Of a DNA stretch of 64,000 bases, positions 54,653 to 63,816 are shown one piece after another. Each line of letters starts with the position of its first letter. The first letter of the stretch is position 1. Location: contig OZ245892.1 in the NCBI GenBank assembly GCA_965229605.1, positions 1,550,001 through 1,614,000 on the forward strand, in the 5' to 3' direction. The position numbers and the translations under genes are program-made. The notes under the pieces were generated by a model. It had not been told where the DNA came from. It made no database searches and saw only the letters and a program-made list of their open reading frames with translations. This DNA comes from G965229605 sp965229605. GTDB lineage: Bacteria; Pseudomonadota; Alphaproteobacteria; CBDDJK01.

Positions 54653-55728
54653 ACAGTGATGACCAGCCACCGGGTTATGACCCGAAATCAGAACCAGACC
54701 AGCTTTTAAGAGCCGAACGACAGGCAGACCACAGCGATGCCGAAGAAGGATCGCTGCGCCCTTTAACATTAAATGAATTTATCGGGCAGAAATCGGTCCG
54801 GGAGAACCTTGGTATCTTTATTGAAGCCGCCCGCACCCGGCGCAAGGCCATGGATCATGTGTTGTTCTTTGGACCGCCCGGGCTTGGCAAGACAACGCTG
54901 GCCCAGATTGTGGCGCGGGAGCTTGGCAGCGGCTTTCGGGCGACCTCTGGCCCGGTGATTGCGCGCGCAGGCGACCTTGCGGCTTTATTGACCAATCTCC
55001 AGGCTGGCGATGTTCTGTTTATTGACGAGATTCATCGCCTGAACCCGGCGGTTGAGGAAATTCTCTATCCCGCCATGGAGGATTTTCAGCTGGACCTGAT
55101 TATTGGCGAAGGCCCGGCTGCAAGGTCGGTGCGGATTGATCTGCCGCCGTTCACCCTGGTCGGGGCGACCACCCGGGCGGGTTTGATCACTACGCCTTTG
55201 CGCGAAAGATTTGGCATTCCCCTTCATATGAATTTCTATACGGATGAGGAGTTGACTCTGATCGTTTCACGCGCCGCAGAGGTGCTGCAACAGAAGATAA
55301 CACAAGACGGTGCGCATGAAATCGCCAAGCGAAGCCGGGGCACGCCGCGTATTGCCAATCGGCTGCTGCGCCGGGTCTGCGACTTTGCCATCGTTGAAGG
55401 CGTGGAGGATATTGACCGGGCGGATGCAGACCGTGCCTTGCTGCGGATTGATGTCGATGCGGCCGGGCTGGATGCCATGGACCGGCGTTATATGCAGCTG
55501 TTGGCTGAAAATTATGGCGGCGGTCCTGCAGGAATTGAGACTCTGGCTGCCGCGCTTGGCAATGAACGCGATGTGCTGGAAGAGGTTGTCGAGCCTTTCC
55601 TTATTCAAAAAGGCCTGGTGCAGCGCACCCCGCGCGGACGTATGCTGACCCGCCCTGGCTGGCACTATATTGGCTGGACGCCACCAGTTCAGCCACCACC
55701 GATACAAGACAGTTTCCTTGATCCGTGA
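54649..55728 (+). CDS. ruvB: Holliday junction ATP-dependent helicase RuvB
   Basis: RuvB is the AAA+ motor of branch migration. The 359-residue sequence has [20 protein letters not shown], Walker [21 protein letters not shown], Walker [21 protein letters not shown], the sensor [20 protein letters not shown] and the winged-helix [20 protein letters not shown], with [19 protein letters not shown] near the end. It overlaps ruvA by ATGA. The next gene begins 147 bp downstream. Confidence 0.98.
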   Translation: MNSDDQPPGYDPKSEPDQLLRAERQADHSDAEEGSLRPLTLNEFIGQKSVRENLGIFIEAARTRRKAMDHVLFFGPPGLGKTTLAQIVARELGSGFRATSGPVIARAGDLAALLTNLQAGDVLFIDEIHRLNPAVEEILYPAMEDFQLDLIIGEGPAARSVRIDLPPFTLVGATTRAGLITTPLRERFGIPLHMNFYTDEELTLIVSRAAEVLQQKITQDGAHEIAKRSRGTPRIANRLLRRVCDFAIVEGVEDIDRADADRALLRIDVDAAGLDAMDRRYMQLLAENYGGGPAGIETLAAALGNERDVLEEVVEPFLIQKGLVQRTPRGRMLTRPGWHYIGWTPPVQPPPIQDSFLDP

Positions 55729-55875
55729 TTGTTCTGTTGGAGGAGCAACCGGTTTATTTTTGGGCCATTATCGCAGATAATAAAGATAAAAAATGACATG
55801 AGGCTTGATTTTACAGAACACAGCCCTAAAACTATTGGCGTGTATCCGTGACCGGCATTTATACGGGGTATCATC

Positions 55876-58800
55876 ATGTCAAATACCATACAAAAACAGA
55901 AAAAAGCCTATATTGATTCACTTTTAAAGACTCTTTCGGAATCACAGGCCGATGAAGAGCTTGAAGTTTTTGCCCAAGATTATTGCAAATATATTGCTGA
56001 TGAAAATATAGAGACTCTTTCGGTTGAGGATCAACTGGGGGCCATCAAAGCCGTTTACAGCTTTGCCCAGTCTGTCTGGAAGCAAGGGAAACCCAGTGCC
56101 GTCAGAATATATAACCCCGATCAGAAAAAAGACGGTTTCTATACGCCGCACACGATTATTGAAGCCATCAATCCGGACATGCCTTTTCTGGTTGATACGC
56201 TGGGCCTGATCCTGGCCGAACATTCCCTGCAAGTCCTGCATCTGGCCCACCCAACACTGGTTGAGCCGAATGGTGGAAAATTTTCAACCATGCAGGTGAT
56301 GGTTAATCCTGTCAGTGACCCGCAACTTATCGAGGACGTCGAGGAATCCTTGAAAGGGGCTTTCACCGATGTGCATTATGCCGTCGCCGACTGGGAGCGC
56401 ATGCGCGCTGTTGCCAGCCAGGCGGTTGAGGATTTAAGTCTGGCCGGGCCTGATCTTAACCTGATGCATGTTGAAGAAAGCATGTCCTTTGTGACCTGGC
56501 TTTTGACCAACCATTTCACTTTTCTGGGCCACCGCAGTGTCACCTATCAGGACGAAGGAGATAAAAGCCGCCTGATTGTTGAAGAGGGCACTGGCCTTGG
56601 TATCTTGCGCGATCCGAACTTTCAGCTTTTTGACGGGTTGCAGAATATGCACGAAATTCCGATGGAAATTCGTGAATCCTTCAAACAGCCCCAGCTTATG
56701 CGGGTTGTGAAAGCCAATAAACGCTCGCGAGTCCATCGCAATGCCCATATTGATGTCGTCCTGATCAAACGCTTTGGCGAAGACGGGCAGGCTATCGGCG
56801 AACATAGTTTTGCCGGGCTTTTCACCTCAACCGCCTATAACCAGCCCGCCTTGCGTATTCCCTATCTGCGCGGAAAGGTTGATGCCGTGGCACAGGCTCT
56901 GGGCTATGCAACCGGCAGCCATGATGCAAAAACCCTGGAAAACATCCTTAATTCCTACCCGCGCGATGAACTCTTTCAAATATCTGTCGCCGATCTAAAG
57001 CAAAACGCCATCCGCATGCTTGATCTCCATCAACGCCCGCGCCCGGCCGTGCTTTTACGCACAGACCCTTTCCAGCGCCATATTACCGCAATCACCTATT
57101 TGCCGCGCGAACGCTTTTCATCGCAACTGCGCAATGATGCCGGACAATATCTGGCAAAAGCCCTGAACGCTACCTTGAGCCGCCACTATACCGAAATGAG
57201 CGAAGATCCGCTGGCCCGGATTCTTTATATTCTCAAAACCACACCCGGACAGATTCCACCCTATACCATTCTCGAGCTTGAAGCCGGACTACGCGAAACC
57301 TGCCGCGACTGGATGGATCATCTCGTCATTGCCCTGAATGACACCTATGGCCCGGAACAAGGATTACATTATCGCCAACGCTATCAAAATGCCTTCCCCG
57401 TCAGCTATCAGGAAGCCTTTGACAAAACATGGGCCTTGTCTGATATCGCCGCTGCCCAGCAAATCATGGAGGATGAAGATAAATCCCCCATCATCTATCT
57501 TCACCGACCAGATGAAGCCTCCCCGCAATCGGTGCGGGTGCGTATCTATCGCTTTAACCGCACATTGACCTTGTCAGATGCCGTGCCAATGCTGGAAGGA
57601 ATGGGTTTGCATGTTATTAACGAGCGGCCTTTTTCCATCCATCCCCTGGAATCAGATGATGATTTAGCACAAACCCTGACCATCAATATTTCTGATTTCG
57701 GGCTGGAGATGCCCGATAGCGTCTGCCCTGATCTTGACACCTTGCGCAGCCGCTTTGCCGAAGCCTTTATGGCGATCTGGAACGGGGTTGCAGAAAATGA
57801 CGGTTTCAACCGACTCTTGATTGAAGCCGGGCTGGAATGGCGGCCCATCATGGTCATTCGGGCCTATAGCAAATATCTGCAACAGGCCGGAACGCCTTTC
57901 AGTCAGGATTATATGCAGGCAACGCTGGCAAGAAATGCAACCATCGCCAAAAACCTGTCTGATTTATTTGCAGCCCGCTTTGATCCCGCTCTTTCAGAAA
58001 AAAAGCGGAAAGAACAGACAGCAGAACTGGTCAGCCAGATTGAAGCCGGGCTTGAAGGGGTTACCTCGCTGGATGAAGACCGGATTTTGCGCCGCTTCCT
58101 CAATCTTATTCTTTCGACTTTGCGGACCAATTACTACCAGAAGGATGAAAACGGCAATCCGTCAGACTGTCTGGCCTTTAAATTTGCCAGCCAGGATATT
58201 GAAGAATTGCCAAAGCCCGTGCCTTTGCGCGAGATTTTTGTCTATTCCCCGCGTTTTGAAGCGGTGCATTTGCGCTTTGGGCTGGTGGCCCGTGGCGGGC
58301 TGCGCTGGTCAGACCGGCGCGAAGATTTCCGCACAGAAATTCTTGGTCTGGTTAAAGCCCAACAGGTTAAAAATGCGGTGATTGTGCCCGTGGGATCGAA
58401 AGGCGGCTTTGTCTTGAAGCAACCACCGCCAGCCAGTGATCGTGCTGCTTTTATGGAAGAAGGGATCACCTGTTACAAAAGATTTATTGGCTCGATGCTG
58501 GATATCACTGATAATCTGGTTAAAGGCGCGGTTGTTCCGCCCAATGATCTGGTGCGCTATGATGCGGATGATCCCTATCTGGTGGTTGCGGCCGATAAAG
58601 GCACGGCCAGCTTTTCCGACTATGCCAACGGGGTTGCCATTGAAAAAGGCTTTTGGCTGGGCGATGCCTTTGCGTCTGGCGGGTCGGTTGGCTATGACCA
58701 CAAGCAGATGGGGATCACAGCCCGTGGGGGCTGGGAGGCCGTAAAGCGGCATTTCCGTGAACGTGGCAAAGACATTCAGAACGAAGATTTCACCGTGATC

Positions 58801-60699
58801 GGGGTTGGCGATATGTCGGGAGATGTCTTTGGCAACGGGATGCTTTTATCGAAACATATTCGTTTGCAGGCGGCCTTTAACCATTTGCATATATTCCTGG
58901 ACCCTGACCCGGATGCGGCGAGCAGCTTTAAAGAGCGCGAACGGCTGTTCGAGGATGTCAAGGGCTGGGGCGATTATAATCAAAAACTTTTATCGAAAGG
59001 CGGTGGCATTTTTGAGCGCAGTGCCAAGTCGATTTCCCTTACCCCTGAAATCAAGGCCATGCTGGGTCTGTCGGAAGATCAGCTGCCACCGGCAACGCTT
59101 TTGAAGCATATTCTTAGAATGGATGCTGAATTGCTGTGGTTTGGCGGGATTGGCACCTATGTGAAGTCGGCGCAGGAAAGCCATGCCGATGTCGGGGATC
59201 GTGCCAATGATTCAATCCGCGTTGATGCGAATGAGCTAAATTGTCATGTGATCGGCGAAGGGGCCAATCTTGGGGTAACCCAGCAAGCACGGGTTGATTT
59301 TGCCCGGCACGGCGGGGCGGTTAATTCTGATGCCATTGACAATTCGGCGGGGGTTGATTGTTCGGACCATGAGGTCAATATCAAGATTCTGCTGAATGCG
59401 GCGATTGAAGGCGGGAGCTTGCCCGATGCAAAGCGCAATCCCTTGCTGGAGGATATGACCGATGAAGTCGCTGATCTGGTCTTGCGCAATAATTATCAGC
59501 AAACCGGCAGCCTGTCGGTGACCATGAGTGTTGCCAGCCAGAATCTGGACCGCCACCAGCGTTTGATGCGCGCTTTGGAGCGTCATGGCGGCCTTGATCG
59601 CGCTATCGAATTTTTACCCAATGAGGAAGAAATTCAGGAACGGATGCAACATAAGGAAGGCCTGACCCGTCCTGAACTGGCGGTGCTTCTGGCCTATGCC
59701 AAGAACTCGACCTATCAGATTATTCTGGATAGCACCCTTCCTGATGATTCCTATATGATGGATGATCTGGTCAATTATTTCCCGACTCCTTTACGCAAGG
59801 ATCATCTGAAAACCATTGAACAGCATAAACTGCGGCGCGAAATCACCGCAACCCAGATCACCAACTCCATGCTTAACCGCGCCGGACCAGATTTTATCAA
59901 TGAAACCGAACGGCTTACCGGGGCCTCCCCCGATGCGATTGCAAGGGCCTATGTCATTGTCCGGGATGCGTTTGACCTGCGGGCTTTCTGGAAAGCGATA
60001 GAAGAAACCGACAATCAGATGCCAGCCCAGCTACAATCGCGCATGTTCCATGAATCGCGCCGCACCCTGGAGCGCATGAGCGTCTGGTTCCTTAACCAAT
60101 ACGGGCATGATCTCAATATGACCGATATGGTCCAGCGGTTTCATTCCACCTTGAAAACCTTTGCCGATAACCTGCCAAAGATTTTGCCTCCACCTGTTAA
60201 AAAGGAACTCGAAGACCGCCAGAAAAGCTTTGAAGGCCCAGGTAAAGGAGGACAAGGCGCACCTGCGGCTTTGTCACAACGTGCGGGCCAGCTGAAACTG
60301 CTTTCAACCGGCTGTGATGTTATAAGGCTTAATGAAGCAGCCCCCGACTGGTCTGTCATTAAACTCGGTCAGGTCTATACAAAAATCGGCAATCGTTTCT
60401 CCCTTGACCGGTTGCGCACAGCCGCCGATACCTTGCAGCGCGGGGAAAGCAACTGGAACCGCCTGGCCCTTTCAGCCCTGATTGATGATTTATGGGCCCT
60501 GCAATTCAGCTTTACCAAAATTGTCCTTGATCAGGCAAAACCCGATGAAGCTGATCCTTTGAAAAAATGGGAAGAAAGCAACGTCACGGCCTATACCCGG
60601 ATTGATCATTTGCTCAGCGATCTTGATGCGCTGGCAACGCTTGATCTGGCAATGCTGTCGGTTGCCAGCCGCGAGTTGCGGACCCTTATTCGGGATTAG
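55876..60699 (+). CDS. gdhB: NAD-dependent glutamate dehydrogenase, large type
   Basis: A 1607-residue NAD-GDH of the 180-kDa class that deaminates glutamate to 2-oxoglutarate, typical of alphaproteobacteria and relatives. The long N-terminal half has ACT-like regulatory segments (residues about 90-560). The catalytic core contains GLVARGGLRWSDRREDFRTE near 805, VKNAVIVPVGSKGGFVLKQP, VVAADKGTASFSDYANGVAI near 905, and the Rossmann part FTVIGVGDMSGDVFGNGMLL near 975. A C-terminal helical region ends RELRTLIRD. Symbol follows common usage for this class. Downstream cobO starts 22 bp after the stop. Weak Shine-Dalgarno. Confidence 0.94.
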   Translation: MSNTIQKQKKAYIDSLLKTLSESQADEELEVFAQDYCKYIADENIETLSVEDQLGAIKAVYSFAQSVWKQGKPSAVRIYNPDQKKDGFYTPHTIIEAINPDMPFLVDTLGLILAEHSLQVLHLAHPTLVEPNGGKFSTMQVMVNPVSDPQLIEDVEESLKGAFTDVHYAVADWERMRAVASQAVEDLSLAGPDLNLMHVEESMSFVTWLLTNHFTFLGHRSVTYQDEGDKSRLIVEEGTGLGILRDPNFQLFDGLQNMHEIPMEIRESFKQPQLMRVVKANKRSRVHRNAHIDVVLIKRFGEDGQAIGEHSFAGLFTSTAYNQPALRIPYLRGKVDAVAQALGYATGSHDAKTLENILNSYPRDELFQISVADLKQNAIRMLDLHQRPRPAVLLRTDPFQRHITAITYLPRERFSSQLRNDAGQYLAKALNATLSRHYTEMSEDPLARILYILKTTPGQIPPYTILELEAGLRETCRDWMDHLVIALNDTYGPEQGLHYRQRYQNAFPVSYQEAFDKTWALSDIAAAQQIMEDEDKSPIIYLHRPDEASPQSVRVRIYRFNRTLTLSDAVPMLEGMGLHVINERPFSIHPLESDDDLAQTLTINISDFGLEMPDSVCPDLDTLRSRFAEAFMAIWNGVAENDGFNRLLIEAGLEWRPIMVIRAYSKYLQQAGTPFSQDYMQATLARNATIAKNLSDLFAARFDPALSEKKRKEQTAELVSQIEAGLEGVTSLDEDRILRRFLNLILSTLRTNYYQKDENGNPSDCLAFKFASQDIEELPKPVPLREIFVYSPRFEAVHLRFGLVARGGLRWSDRREDFRTEILGLVKAQQVKNAVIVPVGSKGGFVLKQPPPASDRAAFMEEGITCYKRFIGSMLDITDNLVKGAVVPPNDLVRYDADDPYLVVAADKGTASFSDYANGVAIEKGFWLGDAFASGGSVGYDHKQMGITARGGWEAVKRHFRERGKDIQNEDFTVIGVGDMSGDVFGNGMLLSKHIRLQAAFNHLHIFLDPDPDAASSFKERERLFEDVKGWGDYNQKLLSKGGGIFERSAKSISLTPEIKAMLGLSEDQLPPATLLKHILRMDAELLWFGGIGTYVKSAQESHADVGDRANDSIRVDANELNCHVIGEGANLGVTQQARVDFARHGGAVNSDAIDNSAGVDCSDHEVNIKILLNAAIEGGSLPDAKRNPLLEDMTDEVADLVLRNNYQQTGSLSVTMSVASQNLDRHQRLMRALERHGGLDRAIEFLPNEEEIQERMQHKEGLTRPELAVLLAYAKNSTYQIILDSTLPDDSYMMDDLVNYFPTPLRKDHLKTIEQHKLRREITATQITNSMLNRAGPDFINETERLTGASPDAIARAYVIVRDAFDLRAFWKAIEETDNQMPAQLQSRMFHESRRTLERMSVWFLNQYGHDLNMTDMVQRFHSTLKTFADNLPKILPPPVKKELEDRQKSFEGPGKGGQGAPAALSQRAGQLKLLSTGCDVIRLNEAAPDWSVIKLGQVYTKIGNRFSLDRLRTAADTLQRGESNWNRLALSALIDDLWALQFSFTKIVLDQAKPDEADPLKKWEESNVTAYTRIDHLLSDLDALATLDLAMLSVASRELRTLIRD

Positions 60700-60721
60700 G
60701 CCGCTTCTTGTCCACCAGTCT

Positions 60722-61342
60722 ATGAGCGCAGAATCCAGAAATGACCGCCATCAGGAAAAGGCGGCAAAGATCAAGGCGGTCAAAGATAAAGTCTATGCCA
60801 CAAAAACCCAGGAAAAAGGCCTGATCATCGTCCATACCGGACCGGGGAAAGGCAAATCGTCGGCGGCATTTGGCATGGTGATGCGTGCGATTGCACACGG
60901 GATGAAAGTCGGCGTTGTGCAATTTATCAAAGGGGCGGCCGATCAGGACAGCGGAGAGCGCAGACTGCTTGAAAAGCATTTTTCTAACTCCTGTGCGTTT
61001 CATGTGGCGGGCGAAGGCTTTACCTGGGAGACTCAAGACCGCGCCCGTGATATTGAAAAAGCCGAAGCAGGCTGGGCAACCGCGCAGCAGCTTATTCTCG
61101 AGCCTTCTGTGCAACTGGTTGTGCTTGATGAAATCAATATCGCGCTGCGCTATGATTATTTAGATATCAATGCTGTCCTTGAATTTCTGCGCGAGAAAAA
61201 ACCGGCGATGACGCATGTGGTTTTAACCGGGCGCAATGCCAAGCCTGAACTGATTGAAATGGCTGATCTGGTCACTGAAATGACTCTGGTCAAACATCCT
61301 TTCCGTGGCGGGGTCAAGGCCCAGCCCGGCATTGAATTTTAG
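60722..61342 (+). CDS. cobO: Cob(I)yrinic acid a,c-diamide adenosyltransferase
   Basis: CobO adds the adenosyl group to cobalt in corrinoids during cobalamin synthesis. The 206-residue protein shows the P-loop HTGPGKGKSSAAFGMVMRAI near 39, VGVVQFIKGAADQDSGERRL, VVLDEINIALRYDYL, and VVLTGRNAKPELIEMADLVT followed by TEMTLVKHPFRGGVKAQPGI, all typical. The frame is open upstream to 60602, inside gdh, but the ATG at 60722 gives the normal start MSAESRNDRHQEKAAKIKAV. It is followed by cobQ 14 bp later. Confidence 0.96.
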   Translation: MSAESRNDRHQEKAAKIKAVKDKVYATKTQEKGLIIVHTGPGKGKSSAAFGMVMRAIAHGMKVGVVQFIKGAADQDSGERRLLEKHFSNSCAFHVAGEGFTWETQDRARDIEKAEAGWATAQQLILEPSVQLVVLDEINIALRYDYLDINAVLEFLREKKPAMTHVVLTGRNAKPELIEMADLVTEMTLVKHPFRGGVKAQPGIEF

Positions 61343-61356
61343 TTTAACGCCAGACC

Positions 61357-62859
61357 ATGCCAGGCTTGATGATTCAAGGAACCGGCTCCAATGTCGGGAA
61401 GTCGATGATTGTTGCCGGACTTTGCCGGGCCGCCGTGCGGCGCGGGATCAAAGTGGCCCCGTTCAAACCCCAGAATATGTCCAATAATGCGGCGGTTACC
61501 GTTGATGGCGGTGAAATAGGCCGTGCCCAGGCCTTGCAAGCCCTGGCCTGTCATCTACCGACCTCGGTTGATATGAATCCGGTATTGCTCAAACCGGAAG
61601 GCCAGCAATCGTCTCAGGTTATTGTGCAGGGAAAACGCCTGGAAACCGTTTCTGCCCGGGCCTATTCTGCATTGAAACCCCGGCTTTTACCAGCTGTGCT
61701 TGAAAGCTATCAGCGGCTGGAGCGAACCCATGGGTTGGTGCTGGTTGAAGGGGCTGGCAGCCCGGCTGAAGTGAACCTGCGGGCCAATGACATTGCCAAT
61801 ATGGGCTTTGCCCATGCCGCAAATCTTCCGGTTGTGCTGGCCGGGGACATTGACCGGGGCGGCGTCATCGCCCAGCTGGTTGGCACCCATGCAATTTTAC
61901 CGGCAGAAGATGAATCACGGATTAAAGGCTTTTTGATCAATAAATTCCGGGGCGATCCCCGGCTCTTCGATGATGGCTATCAGATGATTGAAGAACATAC
62001 CGGCTGGCGCGGCTTCGGGGTTGTTCCCTATTTTGCCGAGGCCTGGAAACTGCCAGCCGAAGACGGGCAAGACCTGCTGCGCTATAATGACCATCATGAT
62101 TCTAAAAAGAATCATTTTCATATTGTCTGTCTGGGTCTGCCGCATATTGCCAATTTTGATGATCTTGACCCGTTGGCACAAGAACCCGGCGTGAGCCTGA
62201 CCATGCTTAAATCAGGCGAAAGCCTGCCCGCAACCTGTGATCTGGTGATTATTCCAGGCAGCAAGGCCACCCGCCAAGACCTGATTTTCCTGAAAGACCA
62301 GGGCTGGGACATTGACCTGATGGCCCATATGCGGCGTGGCGGGAAAATTCTGGGGTTATGCGGGGGCTATCAAATGCTGGGAAGCGTGATCCGCGACCCG
62401 AAAGGATTGGAGCGTTTCACCCCAACCAACGCGCAATCCTCAAAAGACGAAACAGCCGGATTGAATCTGCTCCGGGTCGAAACCATCCTCAGCGCACAAA
62501 AGCACCTGACCCGCGTGCAAGCCCGACATAGCGAATCAGGGCTGACGATTGATGGCTATGAAATACATCTTGGAAAAACCAAGGGGCCGGATTGCGCCCG
62601 CCCCTTTGCCACGATCATTGAGGGCGATAAAACGCAGACAGAAGGGGCCTGTTCAGAAAATGGACAGATTCAAGGCACCTATCTGCACGGGCTTTTTACC
62701 AATGATGATTTCCGGGCGCATTTCTTACGCGAACTTGGCGTGACGCAAGCCGGATCAACCCGTTACGAACAAACGCTTGATGAAACTTTGAATGCGCTTG
62801 CCGATCATCTGGAAGCGCATCTGGACTTGACGGGATTATTTGAACTGGCGGGAGGTTAG
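61357..62859 (+). CDS. cobQ: Cobyric acid synthase
   Basis: CobQ amidates four carboxyl groups of adenosylcobyrinic acid a,c-diamide, using glutamine and ATP. The N-terminal domain has the P-loop [20 protein letters not shown] and [20 protein letters not shown], the CobQ block [20 protein letters not shown], and [15 protein letters not shown]. The C-terminal type 1 glutaminase has [13 protein letters not shown] (the active Cys) and [20 protein letters not shown] (His). Length of 500 is normal. The TAG stop lies at the left border of the inserted mini-element, which seems to have changed an earlier TAA. Confidence 0.96.
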   Translation: MPGLMIQGTGSNVGKSMIVAGLCRAAVRRGIKVAPFKPQNMSNNAAVTVDGGEIGRAQALQALACHLPTSVDMNPVLLKPEGQQSSQVIVQGKRLETVSARAYSALKPRLLPAVLESYQRLERTHGLVLVEGAGSPAEVNLRANDIANMGFAHAANLPVVLAGDIDRGGVIAQLVGTHAILPAEDESRIKGFLINKFRGDPRLFDDGYQMIEEHTGWRGFGVVPYFAEAWKLPAEDGQDLLRYNDHHDSKKNHFHIVCLGLPHIANFDDLDPLAQEPGVSLTMLKSGESLPATCDLVIIPGSKATRQDLIFLKDQGWDIDLMAHMRRGGKILGLCGGYQMLGSVIRDPKGLERFTPTNAQSSKDETAGLNLLRVETILSAQKHLTRVQARHSESGLTIDGYEIHLGKTKGPDCARPFATIIEGDKTQTEGACSENGQIQGTYLHGLFTNDDFRAHFLRELGVTQAGSTRYEQTLDETLNALADHLEAHLDLTGLFELAGG

Positions 62860-62889
62860 GGCCAGGACTCATAAAATTCATCCATTCTG
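62859..62889 (+). repeat. Left terminal inverted repeat of the mini-element
   Basis: 31 bases starting GGGCCAGGACTCATAAAATT and ending CATCCATTCTG. It differs from the right repeat at four positions, all purine-purine or pyrimidine-pyrimidine changes, so both ends could still be bound by one transposase. Confidence 0.85.
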
Positions 62890-62913
62890 TTGGTCAAGAA
62901 AGGTAAAGATACA

Positions 62914-63069
62914 ATGAAAACAAGCGAAAGCATAGTTTTAGCTACGGTGAGCTTGTTTGAAGCTGTAGATTTGCCTTTATTGACCAACCTTGTAAAGGCG
63001 CGGCAAATTTTTGTATCTGAACTTTCAAACCGCTTGCAATTAGCGATGGCTAGTGTACCGTTTCACTGA
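62914..63069 (+). CDS. 51-codon ORF inside the mini-element, unknown
   Basis: ATG at 62914 opens MKTSESIVLATVSLFEAVDL and runs through PLLTNLVKARQIFVSELSNR to a TGA at 63067-63069, 51 residues. AAGAAAGGT sits 10-12 bases upstream. The product would be an amphipathic, mostly helical peptide (hydrophobic Val/Leu/Phe faces with Lys, Arg and Glu). Its stop lies inside the left arm of the first hairpin, linking translation end and structure. It is AT-richer than neighbouring genes. It matches nothing I recognise and may be a chance frame. Confidence 0.35.
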   Translation: MKTSESIVLATVSLFEAVDLPLLTNLVKARQIFVSELSNRLQLAMASVPFH

Positions 63070-63127
63070 TTTTCCGTCTCTTGCGGCTAGTCCGTTTGAA
63101 AATCAGTGAAACATAAGGTGCACTAGC
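63049..63127. repeat. Hairpin 1 inside the mini-element
   Basis: GTTTCACTGATTTTC (63060-63074) pairs perfectly with GAAAATCAGTGAAAC (63098-63112), extended outward by GCTAGTGTACC with GGTGCACTAGC (one mismatch), with a bulge ATAA on the right side. The loop holds CTTGCGG. Total about 26 bp of stem. It could act as RNA or single-stranded DNA structure; it lacks a T tract, so it is not a classic terminator. Confidence 0.75.
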
Positions 63128-63138
63128 AAACTAACTTG

Positions 63139-63216
63139 CTAGTACTGCTTAATTTCAATAATTTGCTTATCGTAACTTGCGGACAGATTCGGCAAATTAT
63201 TGAAATGCAGTACTAG
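63139..63216. repeat. Hairpin 2 inside the mini-element, a diverged copy of hairpin 1
   Basis: CTAGTACTGC (63139-63148) pairs with GCAGTACTAG (63207-63216), and ATTTCAATAATTTGC (63152-63166) pairs perfectly with GCAAATTATTGAAAT (63192-63206), with a TTA bulge on the left. The inner stem matches hairpin 1 at 11 of 15 positions and every difference is compensated on the other arm. The loop again holds CTTGCGG. Adjacent and tandem to hairpin 1. Confidence 0.75.
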
Positions 63217-63261
63217 TCACTGCACGCTTTTCAAGCCCATCTATCAAAAATTTGACACGCG

Positions 63262-63292
63262 CAGAACGGATGAATCTTATGGGTCCTGACCC
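63262..63292 (-). repeat. Right terminal inverted repeat of the mini-element
   Basis: Read on the minus strand the 31 bases start GGGTCAGGACCCATAAGATT and end CATCCGTTCTG. Outside it lies the second TA copy. Its first two bases combined with that TA form the TAG stop of nrdR. Confidence 0.85.
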
Positions 63293-63753
63293 TAATTCTC
63301 TTTTGCGCTCAAGTCGCGGGCGACAAAATCAAGAAAATCCGTGGCCTCGCTAAAATCACGATAAACAGACGCAAAGCGGATATAGGCCACCTGATCAAGT
63401 TTCTGCAATTCCTCCATCACACATTCCCCGATAGAGGCCACCGGGACTTCCTGCTCGCCAACCGATTCCAGACGCCGGACAATCTCGTTGGCCACCATCT
63501 CGATCTTCTGCTGATCAATATTGCGCTTGCGCAAGGCGGTGCGCATGGAACGCACGATCTTTTCGCGCTCAAGCTGTTCGCGAGTCCCATCCTTTTTGAT
63601 CACCAGAAGCTCGCGCATCTGCACCCGCTCAAAGGTCGTGAAACGGGCACCACAACTGTTGCACTGGCGGCGGCGGCGGATGGCTCCACCGTCCTCGGTC
63701 GGGCGCGAATCACGCACCTGTGTATCATCATGTGAACAAAACGGACATTTCAT
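63292..63753 (-). CDS. nrdR: Transcriptional repressor NrdR
   Basis: NrdR represses ribonucleotide reductase genes according to ATP/dATP levels. The 153-residue protein has the zinc ribbon [20 protein letters not shown] and [17 protein letters not shown] (four Cys), then the ATP-cone ([40 protein letters not shown]) and the end [13 protein letters not shown]. Length is normal. It follows glyA on the minus strand, a frequent pairing. Its TAG stop is formed by the mini-element border. Confidence 0.97.
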   Translation of the reverse strand: MKCPFCSHDDTQVRDSRPTEDGGAIRRRRQCNSCGARFTTFERVQMRELLVIKKDGTREQLEREKIVRSMRTALRKRNIDQQKIEMVANEIVRRLESVGEQEVPVASIGECVMEELQKLDQVAYIRFASVYRDFSEATDFLDFVARDLSAKEN

Positions 63754-63816
63754 CTTGCTATCTCTGCGCCCGGTTTATGTCAGCGCATATCCTCCCGATT
63801 CAACCAAACGCCCATT

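Larger units (their letters stand above)
62857..63294. mobile_element. Non-autonomous mini-element (MITE-like) with TA target duplication
   Basis: A 434-bp unit (62859-63292) bounded by 31-bp inverted repeats: left end GGGCCAGGACTCATAAAATT (62859 on, through 62889), right end on the other strand GGGTCAGGACCCATAAGATT (63292 down to 63262), 27 of 31 bases alike. TA flanks both ends (62857-62858 and 63293-63294). Removing one copy rebuilds GGTTAATTC, where cobQ and nrdR would share overlapping TAA stops. Inside are a 51-codon ORF and two large hairpins. No transposase is present. TA duplication fits IS630/mariner-type or some IS5-type transposases, but the family is not known. The interior is more AT-rich than neighbouring genes. 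Confidence 0.85.

Noticed and set aside
63049..63216. The hairpins as a shared cobQ/nrdR terminator pair
   Set aside because: Neither hairpin is followed by a T tract in either direction and the stems are interrupted by long loops; the insertion explains their position.
62859..63292. Integron attC site or CRISPR-like array as explanation for the paired hairpins
   Set aside because: No RYYYAAC/GTTRRRY end boxes in the right place, no integrase, no repeated spacers; the terminal inverted repeats and TA duplication fit a mini-transposon better.
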